Assembly (NCBI GenBank): GCA_018670085.1
Contig: JABHRS010000032.1
Location: forward strand, 1 to 64,000
Length of the DNA: 64,000 bases
Reading direction: 5' to 3'
Origin: an archaeon
Lineage (GTDB): Archaea; Nanobdellota; Nanobdellia; Woesearchaeales; GW2011-AR9
The notes beneath the pieces were generated by a model. The model was not told the DNA's origin, searched no databases, and worked only from the letters and a program-made list of their open reading frames with translations. Positions 1 through 8,333 of this stretch are shown here, one piece after another; within the stretch, counting starts at the first letter, position 1, and the number at the start of each line of letters is the position of its first letter. The position numbers and the translations under genes were made by a program.

Positions 1-129
1 AACTGAGATGACATCACAAACACCAAATCTTCCGCATCCACTCCCAGCAATCCGTTGTGCAAACCCAGAGCAATTTACAATGTTAACATACTTTCTTTCC
101 GAATCTTTAATGTGCTTTTGTGAAATCAT
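1..129 (-). CDS. Partial unknown protein, coupled to the integrase upstream
   Basis: The first 43 codons of an open frame run off the left edge of the window. The frame opens with MISQKHIKDSERKY and has two cysteines so far. Its ATG overlaps the TGA of the upstream integrase gene as ATGA, so the two are probably translated as a coupled pair. No family can be recognised from this fragment. It could be a recombination accessory or a cargo gene of a neighbouring element. Confidence 0.55.
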   Translation of the reverse strand, partial: MISQKHIKDSERKYVNIVNCSGFAQRIAGSGCGRFGVCDVISV

Positions 130-1415
130 TGTTGCACCTCTAAAGAATGTTGAGCTTCTTGAATAAGTTTAGTGTCTTCACTAATTTCCTTACTCATTAG
201 CTCAATCAGTTGCTCTTTAATTGCTGGATTCTTCAATAACTCCATAAGTGCTGGTTCATACCGTTCAAAACCACTAACTTTTTTCTTGTAAGTACTTACT
301 TTATCAGTAAGTCTTTTGTTTTCAAGCAATAGCTGGTCTGTTGTTAATCTGTCACCCATTGATTCCGATTGAAGTATTGCTCTCTCTGATGCAAATATCT
401 CGTTCATAACTTCATTTGACTTAACCCCAGCTCGTCTGTAGTAAATGTCTGGTACTCGACTTGACAAACTCCAACCAAATCTGTAGCAAAAGTTTTGGTA
501 CGTCTTAATTCTAGTTGCGTAGTACGTTGCACTTGAACCTCTTATCCGATGTGGAGTTAAACTTTTACCTAAGATGGCTTTACCTTTCACATACAGTTTG
601 GTTCTTACAGCGTTATAACCATAAGTAAACAAATACGCTTCTGGATTGTTTGGGTCTGTATGATGTTTCTTGAGATACGTTGCCAAATAAAAAGTTGATA
701 AGTAAAGTCCAACGGTTCTCCCAGCTCTTTTTGAAATTTCATCTCGAAACCTTACTGATAAATACCTTGCTTGACCGTTTGGTTTGATTACATCCTTTAT
801 CTTGAGGTTAAGAAGTTCGTTAATCCTTGCTCCAGAATCAAAAAGTAGCCAGACAAGTGTTTTCATTTGAAAAGGTCTGAACGAATCTCTGATAAGTTCA
901 ATTTCATCATACGAATAAATGGTCATATCTGGGCGTGGTTCGTAAGTGTCCATCCAATCTACTTCTTTTGGATAATAATTGTTATCACCTTTCAACCATT
1001 TCCAATACTTCCGTATGACTTTCTTGATAGTAGCTTTTGTTGTTTCTGCATATTCTTTGCCAGAGGATGGTGATACAAGGATTCCATCATCAAGTTTTTC
1101 AACAAAGTTGTGCATATCTTGTTTAGTTATCAGCAAAAACTCTTTACCTTGCATCCAATCATCAAAGTTTTTTAGGATACCCATAATCCTTAATGCTCGG
1201 CTTTTGGTAATCCTTCTTCTTTCTTGCTTTTTAGAGCCATCTCCCAATCTCATTTGCTGGAGATAATCTAAGATGTAACTTTTGTTCTTACTTTTACTTT
1301 GCTTAGAATACTTCTCTTTGGCTTTGTCATACGTTTTCTCAAGGTCTTGAATCCATCTTCTGCCAGTCTTATCTACTCTTTCTTTGATAGAATCTACTAC
1401 TACGGTTTTATCCAT
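126..1415 (-). CDS. Tyrosine recombinase (integrase), 429 aa
   Basis: A site-specific recombinase of the phage-integrase/XerC-D fold. The catalytic domain shows box I Arg197 in SGARINEL, a second box HRIRGSS with His289 and Arg292, and a probable nucleophile at Tyr325/326 in DIYYRRAG. The first 150 residues look like a core-binding (SAM-like) domain. Residues 365-429 are charged and predicted coiled coil, as in the other integrase of this window. A GGAGG Shine-Dalgarno site 8 nt before the ATG supports the start. It lies outside the 1587-14209 element, so it probably belongs to a second element extending to the left, whose attachment site I cannot see. Confidence 0.9.
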   Translation of the reverse strand: MDKTVVVDSIKERVDKTGRRWIQDLEKTYDKAKEKYSKQSKSKNKSYILDYLQQMRLGDGSKKQERRRITKSRALRIMGILKNFDDWMQGKEFLLITKQDMHNFVEKLDDGILVSPSSGKEYAETTKATIKKVIRKYWKWLKGDNNYYPKEVDWMDTYEPRPDMTIYSYDEIELIRDSFRPFQMKTLVWLLFDSGARINELLNLKIKDVIKPNGQARYLSVRFRDEISKRAGRTVGLYLSTFYLATYLKKHHTDPNNPEAYLFTYGYNAVRTKLYVKGKAILGKSLTPHRIRGSSATYYATRIKTYQNFCYRFGWSLSSRVPDIYYRRAGVKSNEVMNEIFASERAILQSESMGDRLTTDQLLLENKRLTDKVSTYKKKVSGFERYEPALMELLKNPAIKEQLIELMSKEISEDTKLIQEAQHSLEVQQ

Positions 1416-1586
1416 TTTTATTCCTCCATTTGGAGAAATCCAGAATCAGTTAAGTTCCTTCGCTTGTGTGTATTTCTTTCGATTTACACGCCCCTCGCTT
1501 CAAGGGGTTGACAAGGATTTCTTATGTTTTTTAGTATCGCAAAGTCGCCCATTCGATGAATAGGCGCTCTCGACGATAATAAAAAA

Positions 1587-1602
1587 TAGCCCCGCGCGGA
1601 TT
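1587..1602. repeat. attL: displaced copy of the tRNA-Gln 3' end
   Basis: Exact 16-bp copy of 14194-14209. The bases on both sides differ from those around the tRNA copy, so 16 bp is the full core. The CCA and the rest of the tRNA are absent here. This is the copy expected to be left behind after integration. Confidence 0.88.
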
Positions 1603-1658
1603 GGTATGTTTTACTGAAAACAGAAAGTTATAAGTATAGTCTTCCTTTCTAAACCATT

Positions 1659-2894
1659 ATGTCATCAAAGAAGGTCGACCCACATAAGCATGAACACTAT
1701 TATCGTGTTTGGAAAGAGAAGTTACCTCAACAAAAAGACCTAGCTGCAGCAAATAAGAAGCATCTTCTAAATTACTTGGCTGATATGGAGGTTGGAAAAA
1801 ATGTTTCATTAAGTTCAAAAAAAGGAGCAAGGAGTTTTGGAAGGCTGCGTAATCAAGGTTCAAAATTATATGCAATATTCAGGCTGCTCCAGATACGTGA
1901 AGACGTTAATGACGTTGCAAAAGTTACTGAAGACCAATTATTAAAATTCTTTAATGATATGAGCTCAGGCAAAGTAAAATCATTACGCACAAAGGCAGTT
2001 TATACTCAAGCTGGAAATTATGTAAAGTCCTTTAAGGCTTTCTGGCATTGGTATCAAATTGTTCAACATAAGGCTGGGAAACCTATTCCAGACATCACTA
2101 ATTATCTTGATAGTAAAGTTGATAAACCAAAATTCAATTATTTTACTCTAAATCAACTAAAAATATTATGTGATAATTCTAAATTATATTACAAAACATT
2201 AATGATGTTCATGTTTGATAGCGGGATCAGATCGCCAACAGAACTAATGAATGTTCGTTTGAAAGATTTAGAATGGCTTGAAGACAAAAACAGGTATCAG
2301 TTAGACATTCGTGCGGAGACATCAAAAACGTTTGGAAGAAAAATAAAACTGATGCTGTGTTCACCTGTTCTAAAACAATACATTAAACAGGAGAACTTGA
2401 AACCAAATGATTATCTGTTTGCTGAGAAAACCCGCCATGCTATTAACTCTTATCTACGTGAGATTGGATTCAACCTCTTGGGTATCGGAAAACAAAGTAA
2501 GAAAAAATTAGCTGGTGGAAAAACTAGAAAATGGGTTTCAACTGGCCTTACAATGTATGATTTCAGGCATTCAAGTGCTTGTTATTGGATAAAAATATAC
2601 AAAACACAAAGTGCAATACTCTATCGTTTTGGTTGGAAGAAGATGGAGATGTTGTTATATTATACTGAGTTCATGGGTATGACTGACACAATTCAGGATG
2701 AAGATTTGTATGTTGACATTTCAAAAACTGAATTAGAGAAGCAAATTGCAAAAGTTCAACGTAATGCAGAAATTCAAGAGCAAAAACACCAAGCTGAAAT
2801 GGATGCCACAAAAAAACTACTAGCAGCTCAAGAGAAGAGAATGATTGCGATGTTCAAAAAAATGGTAAAATCAAAAAAAATTAATTCTTCTTAA
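1659..2894 (+). CDS. Integrase of the tRNA-Gln element (tyrosine recombinase, 411 aa)
   Basis: Catalyses integration and excision between the two 16-bp cores. Box I is Arg191 in SGIRSPTEL. The second box is DFRHSSA (Arg303, His304). Tyr334/335 in LYYTEFMG is the probable nucleophile. The N-terminal 150 residues form a basic core-binding region, and residues 350-411 are a charged coiled-coil tail. A TATA box (TTATAAGTA, 1628-1636) lies about 27 nt before the ATG, so the mRNA should be leaderless. The gene begins 57 bp inside attL, the standard place for an archaeal tRNA-targeting integrase. It is clearly different in sequence from the integrase at 126-1415. Confidence 0.93.
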   Translation: MSSKKVDPHKHEHYYRVWKEKLPQQKDLAAANKKHLLNYLADMEVGKNVSLSSKKGARSFGRLRNQGSKLYAIFRLLQIREDVNDVAKVTEDQLLKFFNDMSSGKVKSLRTKAVYTQAGNYVKSFKAFWHWYQIVQHKAGKPIPDITNYLDSKVDKPKFNYFTLNQLKILCDNSKLYYKTLMMFMFDSGIRSPTELMNVRLKDLEWLEDKNRYQLDIRAETSKTFGRKIKLMLCSPVLKQYIKQENLKPNDYLFAEKTRHAINSYLREIGFNLLGIGKQSKKKLAGGKTRKWVSTGLTMYDFRHSSACYWIKIYKTQSAILYRFGWKKMEMLLYYTEFMGMTDTIQDEDLYVDISKTELEKQIAKVQRNAEIQEQKHQAEMDATKKLLAAQEKRMIAMFKKMVKSKKINSS

Positions 2895-3093
2895 TGTACA
2901 TCTTAATCAGAAGTTTAGTGTATTGTTTGGCATTCAAATTAAATTCGTTAAGTTCTTCCATCTATTGAAGAGAAATATTAATTATTTAAACATGTCACAT
3001 ATTTGGTAAATGCAGGTATATAGAGATAGTTATATGAATATTATAAGAAATATATAACTTGCATTTTTTGAAAAAAAAAACCTATTTAATAAA

Positions 3094-3222
3094 TTACCAA
3101 ACAGGGTTACATTCAACACAAGATTTTTGGGTTTCCAGATATGATGTCTCCACTGGTACACAATTATTTTTCGTGTTGCATTGTTTACAATTGTATGTTG
3201 TATAACTGATTATCTCAATCAT
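3094..3222 (-). CDS. 42-aa four-cysteine mini-protein
   Basis: A short gene found by reading the minus strand. The protein has two CxxC knuckles, CKQC at residues 12-15 and CVEC at 35-38, consistent with a single zinc ribbon. A TATA box (CATTTATAG, 3243-3251) lies about 26 nt upstream of the ATG, so it has its own leaderless promoter; this is the main reason to believe it is real. It is divergent from a second four-Cys gene at 3347. Function unknown; small zinc ribbons in mobile elements are often DNA-binding or anti-host proteins, but that is inference only. Confidence 0.6.
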   Translation of the reverse strand: MIEIISYTTYNCKQCNTKNNCVPVETSYLETQKSCVECNPVW

Positions 3223-3346
3223 ACATGATCTAATATATTGATACTATAAATGCATTATTGTACTGGATAGGATAGTACTCTCATGATCAATACCCACTGG
3301 TCAACCACACCTAATGATTATATATAAGATCAAAACTTTTTGTTTG

Positions 3347-3505
3347 ATGCCTCGTCCTAAATGTCCTCATTGTTGGTCGCGTGATTGGCAAACTACCAAT
3401 AATTGTAAAGAATGGAAGATCCAATGTTTAGAATGTAATTTTTCTATTGGTTATGAAAAAGAAGAGCAATTGTATTGGAAAGTAAAACAACTGGGCAAAG
3501 TTTAA
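3347..3505 (+). CDS. 52-aa zinc-ribbon protein
   Basis: Small basic protein with CPHC near the N-terminus and CLEC about 20 residues later, a classic zinc-ribbon spacing seen in transposase InsA-like and other nucleic-acid-binding ribbons. An upstream in-frame ATG at 3314 exists, but the TATA box TTATATATAAG (3318-3328) places transcription start at the ATG at 3347, so the shorter leaderless form is preferred. The stop codon abuts the convergent protease gene. Function unknown. Confidence 0.65.
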   Translation: MPRPKCPHCWSRDWQTTNNCKEWKIQCLECNFSIGYEKEEQLYWKVKQLGKV

Positions 3506-4654
3506 TCATTTAAACTCAGAATAAGGCAACATATAATTAATAGAAATCCCATCAACAAGTCCAGCAACCATAATACCTAACACTTCTCCTTTATCGTTCA
3601 GAACTGGTCCACCACTTGTACCATAGTCTGCAGTTATGTCCAGTACATAATACACAACTCCTTCTTCAGTGGTTGTTTTGGAACTTACAATCCCTTGAGT
3701 GATACTTGGTTCTTCACGATGATCTACAGGGTCATAATCATCTGCCAACAAATCAATTTCATTGTTTATCGCAACAGAAGGAAATCCAACAATGAATACA
3801 TCTTCACCAATATTAATCTCTTCAGAAAAAACAAGACCACCTTGAGGTCCATCAAGTTCAACCATGATGTAATCTCTTCCAGGAAAATCTTCTCCTCTTT
3901 TTACAAAAGAAACGTCATGTGGTTGAACATAATCGTCCAGTCCATGATATACAAGAATGTTTGAATCAGTTTCCTTAACTGCTAATGAATCAGATAAGTG
4001 ATATGCATAATTATATGTGAGGTAGTCCTCCACTAATTCTTCGTCAAGCACCCAATAGTCCTCATAATATGAGAAAATTTCATTAATTTGATCATCAAAA
4101 GTTGATTCTTCAACAAAATCAATTAAGTCTTCCCAAGTAAGTACATATCCTAAGTTATAGAGATCAGTCAATTCAAACATGTACCACTCCATTTCAAGTT
4201 CATAATCATTTGTTCCACACCCAACGTTATGATTTGCAGAGTATAACACGCCATCAACAACGAATCCAGCTCCCTGAAAATAACCAAAATCATCAGTTGG
4301 ATATAGACTATCAGTCTCAACTAAATCAACCTCGTATTCATCTCTTGGTAAATCAGATAGTTCAAGTTCATAGGTTGGTGTTTCCCAAACATAATCGCAT
4401 CTTAACTCTACAAGATACATACTATCTTCAACTAATTCAAATACTTCTTGTGCACCTAATTCTTCTTGTTCAGGTTCAGGGATCAAGGCATCATCAAAAT
4501 CACAAATGCTGTTGTTATCTTGGTCCAAACAACATGAGTCTCCCACAAGAATGTAGGGTTCATTGCAAGTAACTGGTTGGCATGATACTAGAAATAAAGA
4601 AATAAATAACAATCCAATAATTGACAACAGATTAATTTTGTTAGATGAATTCAT
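3506..4654 (-). CDS. Secreted lipoprotein serine protease (trypsin/HtrA-like fold)
   Basis: The N-terminus is a lipoprotein signal: hydrophobic run ending in the lipobox LVSC, so the mature protein is anchored on the outer face of the membrane. A Cys-rich and Asp-rich stretch after it (DQDNNSICDFDD) resembles Ca-binding segments of DPANN surface proteins. The peptidase domain shows the His motif SANHNVGC and, near the C-terminus, the Ser motif GTSGGPV, the two anchors of S1-type proteases; the Asp is not assigned with certainty. No PDZ domain. A TTG start at 4666 is possible, but the ATG at 4654 keeps a normal signal peptide. Promoter has ATGAACA directly before its TATA box. It is cargo of the integrated element. 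Confidence 0.82.
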   Translation of the reverse strand: MNSSNKINLLSIIGLLFISLFLVSCQPVTCNEPYILVGDSCCLDQDNNSICDFDDALIPEPEQEELGAQEVFELVEDSMYLVELRCDYVWETPTYELELSDLPRDEYEVDLVETDSLYPTDDFGYFQGAGFVVDGVLYSANHNVGCGTNDYELEMEWYMFELTDLYNLGYVLTWEDLIDFVEESTFDDQINEIFSYYEDYWVLDEELVEDYLTYNYAYHLSDSLAVKETDSNILVYHGLDDYVQPHDVSFVKRGEDFPGRDYIMVELDGPQGGLVFSEEINIGEDVFIVGFPSVAINNEIDLLADDYDPVDHREEPSITQGIVSSKTTTEEGVVYYVLDITADYGTSGGPVLNDKGEVLGIMVAGLVDGISINYMLPYSEFK

Positions 4655-4686
4655 ATTTTTTACCAAATTAGTATAAATGATCAGAC

Positions 4687-4704
4687 TATTTAAATGTTCA
4701 TTAA
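4687..4704 (-). promoter_or_regulatory. Promoter of the protease gene with ATGAACA motif
   Basis: On the minus strand ATGAACA is followed directly by the TATA box TTTAAATAG. The same heptamer occurs immediately upstream of the TATA boxes at 4767 and 5062. It occupies the BRE or activator position. Confidence 0.55.
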
Positions 4705-4766
4705 TTGACTAGCTGTGAACAGGAGTGAATCAACTAGATTTTATTGCAGAAAAATGAAGGAGTTTT

Positions 4767-4784
4767 TATGAACACCTTTAAATA
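4767..4784 (+). promoter_or_regulatory. Promoter of the 78-aa gene with ATGAACAC motif
   Basis: TATGAACAC followed by TATA box TTTAAATA, about 25 nt before the ATG at 4806. Shares the upstream motif with the promoters at 4687 and 5062. Confidence 0.6.
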
Positions 4785-4805
4785 AAACCAGCTCAGATTC
4801 AAATT

Positions 4806-5042
4806 ATGGCACAAAACAATACAAAACGACAGCAATTAATGGATGAAATCTCAGAAGTTAAGAATAACAAAACTCACAAAGTCATATTTTATGCAGGAAT
4901 ATTAGGATTGTTCTTTTTTGTAGTGCCAGGTGTAATTTTAATATTAATCAGCACTCGCTCAAAAAGAGCAAAGAGAAACAAACTTGCACTACTAGAGAGA
5001 GAACTAAGTATGCTAGATTATATAGATTCAAAAGACAATTAA
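4806..5042 (+). CDS. Small single-span membrane protein, 78 aa
   Basis: A basic, polar N-terminal third is followed by one strongly hydrophobic segment at about residues 24-48 and a charged tail with RSKRAKRNK. The positive cluster after the membrane segment suggests that end faces the cytoplasm. Leaderless, with the ATGAACAC promoter. No recognised family. It lies between protease and phosphoesterase genes under matching promoters, so the three may be co-expressed. Confidence 0.65.
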   Translation: MAQNNTKRQQLMDEISEVKNNKTHKVIFYAGILGLFFFVVPGVILILISTRSKRAKRNKLALLERELSMLDYIDSKDN

Positions 5043-5061
5043 TCTGTTTTTGTTAGGCACT

Positions 5062-5083
5062 TATGAACACTTTTTTAAATATA
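5062..5083 (+). promoter_or_regulatory. Promoter of the phosphoesterase gene with ATGAACAC motif
   Basis: TATGAACAC precedes the TATA box TTTTAAATATA, 20-30 nt before the ATG at 5103. Third copy of the shared motif inside 400 bp. Confidence 0.6.
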
Positions 5084-5102
5084 ACATTATCTACCTAACT
5101 CT

Positions 5103-6014
5103 ATGTGGCCACCAAACCCAAAAACAATGAAATTTGATAAGATAGGGAACTATTACCAAATATGTGATGTTGATGTATCAGAGGAAGAAATTCTATTCAT
5201 CTCAGATATTGAAGACTTCGTCCCAAGAGCAAATAACATGTTGATGGAACAAATAATCAATGATAAAAAAAGAGTGGTTGTGTTTATAGGAGACATTTTA
5301 TCATTTCTTGAGATTGATGAAGGATATTTCAAAATATACAAATATGCATCTTTTGCCTGGGATCTATTGGTTAATGAACAAGAATTAATTGAAAAGAATA
5401 TTATAAGTGAGGAAAACCTTGATGACCCACATTTTAAAAAAAAATATATGGCATTTATTATTTCAAAAAGAATTCTTGAAAATGAGGCTGATGCTATTTC
5501 AAATTTCTGTCGATTTATTGAACAATGTAAAAAACTTAATGTGAAGGTTATTTATTATTCAGGAAATCACGATTCAATGTTATCTCCAAAAAATGCTAAC
5601 CCTCATTCCAATGAACTAGAGGCTTGCGAGGTCATTAAAATGATATATAGTTTAGAAAATTTATTCATTTTTCCAAACATGGCAAGAATAAAGATGAATG
5701 ATAATCTATTCTTGATGGGTGTCCACACTTCAAACAACACATATACTTGTAATGAATATCCTTCATTACATGAGTATATTAATGAATTAGATAAAATAAA
5801 TAAACCAGAAAATATAATCTTCTTGTCACATGTCCCTGGTGTTGAAAAATACTCAAAAATAGGATCAAAAGATATTACAAATCTTAAAAAACGATATAAA
5901 TTCAAATCCCACTATCACGGTCACTGTAAGGATTATCATGGTACATACATAGAATGTGGTGTGAAAACAAGATCAGTTCATGCATGCCATACAAAACTTT
6001 TTAATCTTGATTAA
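5103..6014 (+). CDS. Calcineurin-like metallophosphoesterase
   Basis: The five metal-site blocks are recognisable in order: an N-terminal Asp block (ISDIED), GDI after a beta strand, GNHDS in the middle, LSHVP, and HYHGHCKDY near the C-terminus. The first block lacks the usual DxH histidine (IED instead), so metal binding may be atypical. About 303 aa with an insert between blocks II and III. The substrate cannot be told: nucleotides, phosphoproteins or nucleic acid ends are all possible. The 3' end overlaps the convergent serine recombinase gene by 14 bp. It is part of the cargo end of the element. Confidence 0.85.
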   Translation: MWPPNPKTMKFDKIGNYYQICDVDVSEEEILFISDIEDFVPRANNMLMEQIINDKKRVVVFIGDILSFLEIDEGYFKIYKYASFAWDLLVNEQELIEKNIISEENLDDPHFKKKYMAFIISKRILENEADAISNFCRFIEQCKKLNVKVIYYSGNHDSMLSPKNANPHSNELEACEVIKMIYSLENLFIFPNMARIKMNDNLFLMGVHTSNNTYTCNEYPSLHEYINELDKINKPENIIFLSHVPGVEKYSKIGSKDITNLKKRYKFKSHYHGHCKDYHGTYIECGVKTRSVHACHTKLFNLD

Positions 6015-6615
6015 CCAAAACCAAATACTTATGGACAGCACCCACACTAATACTTAACTCTTTAGCAATTGTTCTAATGCTCTTGCCATCAGCTTTCAAA
6101 GATTGAATCTTGTTCTTCTTCTGTGTGCTCAACTGTTTCCTACCCCATTTATTCCCTTTGTAAGAATATACTCCATCAGAGCGCTTACGCATTGCAGCCC
6201 TAACTCTAGCTCCTTTCTTCCTTGATTCTTCTTCAGATTGATATCCCATAACTTGCAATAATAAATCATGCATAATCTCATTCCATGGTGCTGGTATTCG
6301 ATTGATATCTTCAAACCAGATTTGCCTATGGCTATGAATTTTACACTCATATGCTTTGCACCATTTGAAAAAATCAATCAGTTTTTTCCTGTTACGATAA
6401 AGCCGGTCCCAATCCCAAACATATAGATCAGTAACATTACCTTTCTTAATCATTGCAGTTAGTTTATCAAACTCTAGTCTCTTCTTTGATTGATTCCAAG
6501 CGCTCTGTTGTTCACTAAACAAAGTGTATTCTTTTCCCGCTAACTGCTCACAATCTTTTATCTGATTCAAAGGGTTTTGGTCATCTGTGCTAGTCCGAAT
6601 ATATACTGCTTTCAT
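6001..6615 (-). CDS. Serine recombinase (small resolvase/invertase type)
   Basis: The N-terminal resolvase domain starts AVYIRTSTDDQNPLNQ, with the catalytic serine in RTSTDDQ. VWDWDRLYRN corresponds to the DRLxR helix. The C-terminal 45 residues form a Hin-like helix-turn-helix (GKSIRTIAKELSISVGAVHKYL). At 204 aa it is a normal small resolvase. Last gene of the element's operon; its ATG overlaps the stop of the gene before it. It may resolve multimers or invert a segment, in addition to the tyrosine integrase. AGGAGAG Shine-Dalgarno site. Confidence 0.92.
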   Translation of the reverse strand: MKAVYIRTSTDDQNPLNQIKDCEQLAGKEYTLFSEQQSAWNQSKKRLEFDKLTAMIKKGNVTDLYVWDWDRLYRNRKKLIDFFKWCKAYECKIHSHRQIWFEDINRIPAPWNEIMHDLLLQVMGYQSEEESRKKGARVRAAMRKRSDGVYSYKGNKWGRKQLSTQKKNKIQSLKADGKSIRTIAKELSISVGAVHKYLVLVNQD

Positions 6616-6851
6616 TTCTTTACTCTCCTTTTGTAATTACGTTTGTGTGAGGTCAAGCTGTGTTTACTAATGCCTGAACCCAGATGGATCATTCCTTCAA
6701 CTATCTGAACCTTTGAGTTGTAACCAAAGACAAAACAAAACTCTAATGTGATAACACACAAGTCATCAGGGACAACACCATATGATTCCTCCCAGAATGC
6801 AAGACATATGTTGCTATCATCTTCTTCCTTTGTTGCTTCTTCTTCCATCAT
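6612..6851 (-). CDS. Unknown acidic protein, 79 aa
   Basis: The open frame extends to 6905, but the ATG at 6851 has a well-placed GGAG site 7 nt upstream, so I use it. The N-terminus is acidic (MMEEEATKEEDD), the middle hydrophobic with cysteines, and the C-terminus basic (HKRNYKRRVKK). Stop and the recombinase start overlap (ATGA), implying coupling. No family recognised. Confidence 0.55.
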   Translation of the reverse strand: MMEEEATKEEDDSNICLAFWEESYGVVPDDLCVITLEFCFVFGYNSKVQIVEGMIHLGSGISKHSLTSHKRNYKRRVKK

Positions 6852-6922
6852 TCCGACACTCCAGAGTTTAGGTGGGGCTGCGCTGGTTAAAACACCAGAA
6901 AACACTTACTATTACGTGCGGA

Positions 6923-7807
6923 CTACGCAGAAACCTCATATCTCAATACCTTAGCCCCCTCCTTAACAGCAGTGATAGCTATTCCTTTGCGCCTCAAAAA
7001 CTTGAAATGTTGGTATACTTGGGCAGGGTAGCAACCAAGAAGCTCAGCTATCTCTGGGACTTTCATACCTTGTTCTAGGTACTCAACAACCACTTGTTGC
7101 TTCTTAGTCAATGGTTTCTTAATGTCAGACGCATCTTTGTTCTCAAGCTCAGATTTAATATCATCACGCAGATTTTGGTTGAATATATCCTTCTTATCAT
7201 CATAGGCTTTAATCAACTCCTTACTTGGTAGCCCAACATTGATTCTTTTCAATGGGACAACCTTACGACCAGCAAGCTTTACTCTAAGGAACTTCTCATA
7301 CACCTTACCAGTTGATTGGTTTGTTTGTAGCAACAAAGGTTTTAGTTTGCAAGTCTTTGCATTCTTATTGATTGAGATCGTCTCCATCCTACAATGGAAC
7401 AGTTTCCTAGCACCAGCATTAACAAAAGAGAAATGAGGTGTGGTCATGATCACAATGTAATTCTGGTATCGAAAAGTTTGTAATAAGAAGTTGACCATCT
7501 TAGCAACCATACTTTGGAAATCCATGTTACTCATTGCAACTTGTAACTCATCCCAAACAATAACTGAACCTGCTTTGAGTTTCTTAGTTTTGCCATCAAT
7601 CAAATCAAGGAACTCATTTGGTGTGAAACAAATGTTCCTCTCATCGAAGTCTGGATCTAATTGTTCAGCTAGCCTTAGACTTGCCATACTCTTACCACTC
7701 CCAGTTTGCCCAGTGATCACACAAAGAAAATTCTTCTTGCGTTCAATCCTTTGCTTGATATAGGATGGGAAATATCCTACTTCTCTAGTTATTTTAACTA
7801 AGGCCAT
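6923..7807 (-). CDS. P-loop ATPase with C-terminal HTH
   Basis: Walker A GQTGSGKS at residues 33-40 and Walker B IVWDE at 83-87, followed by a TTPH segment in the sensor position. The core looks like the FtsK/HerA/Zot-type branch used for DNA or protein movement in archaeal viruses and plasmids, but I cannot assign it more closely. Residues 231-282 form a helix-turn-helix (VVEYLEQGMKVPEIAELLGC). A fusion of motor and DNA-binding domain suggests packaging, partition or transfer of the element's DNA. Abuts the upstream gene; GGAGGGTG ribosome site. Confidence 0.8.
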   Translation of the reverse strand: MALVKITREVGYFPSYIKQRIERKKNFLCVITGQTGSGKSMASLRLAEQLDPDFDERNICFTPNEFLDLIDGKTKKLKAGSVIVWDELQVAMSNMDFQSMVAKMVNFLLQTFRYQNYIVIMTTPHFSFVNAGARKLFHCRMETISINKNAKTCKLKPLLLQTNQSTGKVYEKFLRVKLAGRKVVPLKRINVGLPSKELIKAYDDKKDIFNQNLRDDIKSELENKDASDIKKPLTKKQQVVVEYLEQGMKVPEIAELLGCYPAQVYQHFKFLRRKGIAITAVKEGAKVLRYEVSA

Positions 7808-8332
7808 TTATACACCCTCCTCAAAACTCTCACTGTCGAAGTAATCAATCCTTTTCAAAAAACATGAAATCTCTACAAATAGTTTTTCCAGCTCTGCTCT
7901 CCGGAATGCCCTGAAAGAGATCCGATCTTTTATCTCTTCAAACTTACGATCATACGTTTTTCCTTGTTCAATGTTCTCATCTTCCCGGTCAACCTCAACA
8001 GAATACTTTGTCAATGCCTCTTTGATTAATTCTCTTGATTTTATAATCACTTCACGCAATTCCTTGTCTGCATGTGGGAAAACTATATTTGACAAATACA
8101 GAACAGAGTTTGAATATATCTCTCTACTATCTGGCACATATGTTCCAATGGTTTGAACTGTGTTTCCTACAACGATTGAACGTTGTTCCCAAAACCCACC
8201 ACGAAATTCAACATTGGAATTATCACTGATTTTAATCATTTGACGCATCACTATACTCTTGAATGATACTTCATTTCCATATTTGCCTCCTCCTTGATAA
8301 GATTCAGCATCGATAAAACTTACATCTGCCAT
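7808..8332 (-). CDS. Unknown protein, 174 aa (element operon)
   Basis: Soluble protein with no recognised domain. The first 80 residues are beta-rich and glycine-rich (ESYQGGGKYGNE, FRGGFWEQ); the rest is helical and charged. The ordering just before the ATPase, with TAA directly abutting the next ATG, suggests the two act together. It may be a structural or DNA-binding partner, but this is not shown by sequence. Confidence 0.6.
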   Translation of the reverse strand: MADVSFIDAESYQGGGKYGNEVSFKSIVMRQMIKISDNSNVEFRGGFWEQRSIVVGNTVQTIGTYVPDSREIYSNSVLYLSNIVFPHADKELREVIIKSRELIKEALTKYSVEVDREDENIEQGKTYDRKFEEIKDRISFRAFRRAELEKLFVEISCFLKRIDYFDSESFEEGV

Positions 8333-8333
8333 A

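Noticed and set aside
1659-2894. SSV-type integration that splits the integrase gene.
   Set aside because: The integrase frame is complete and the att core lies outside it.
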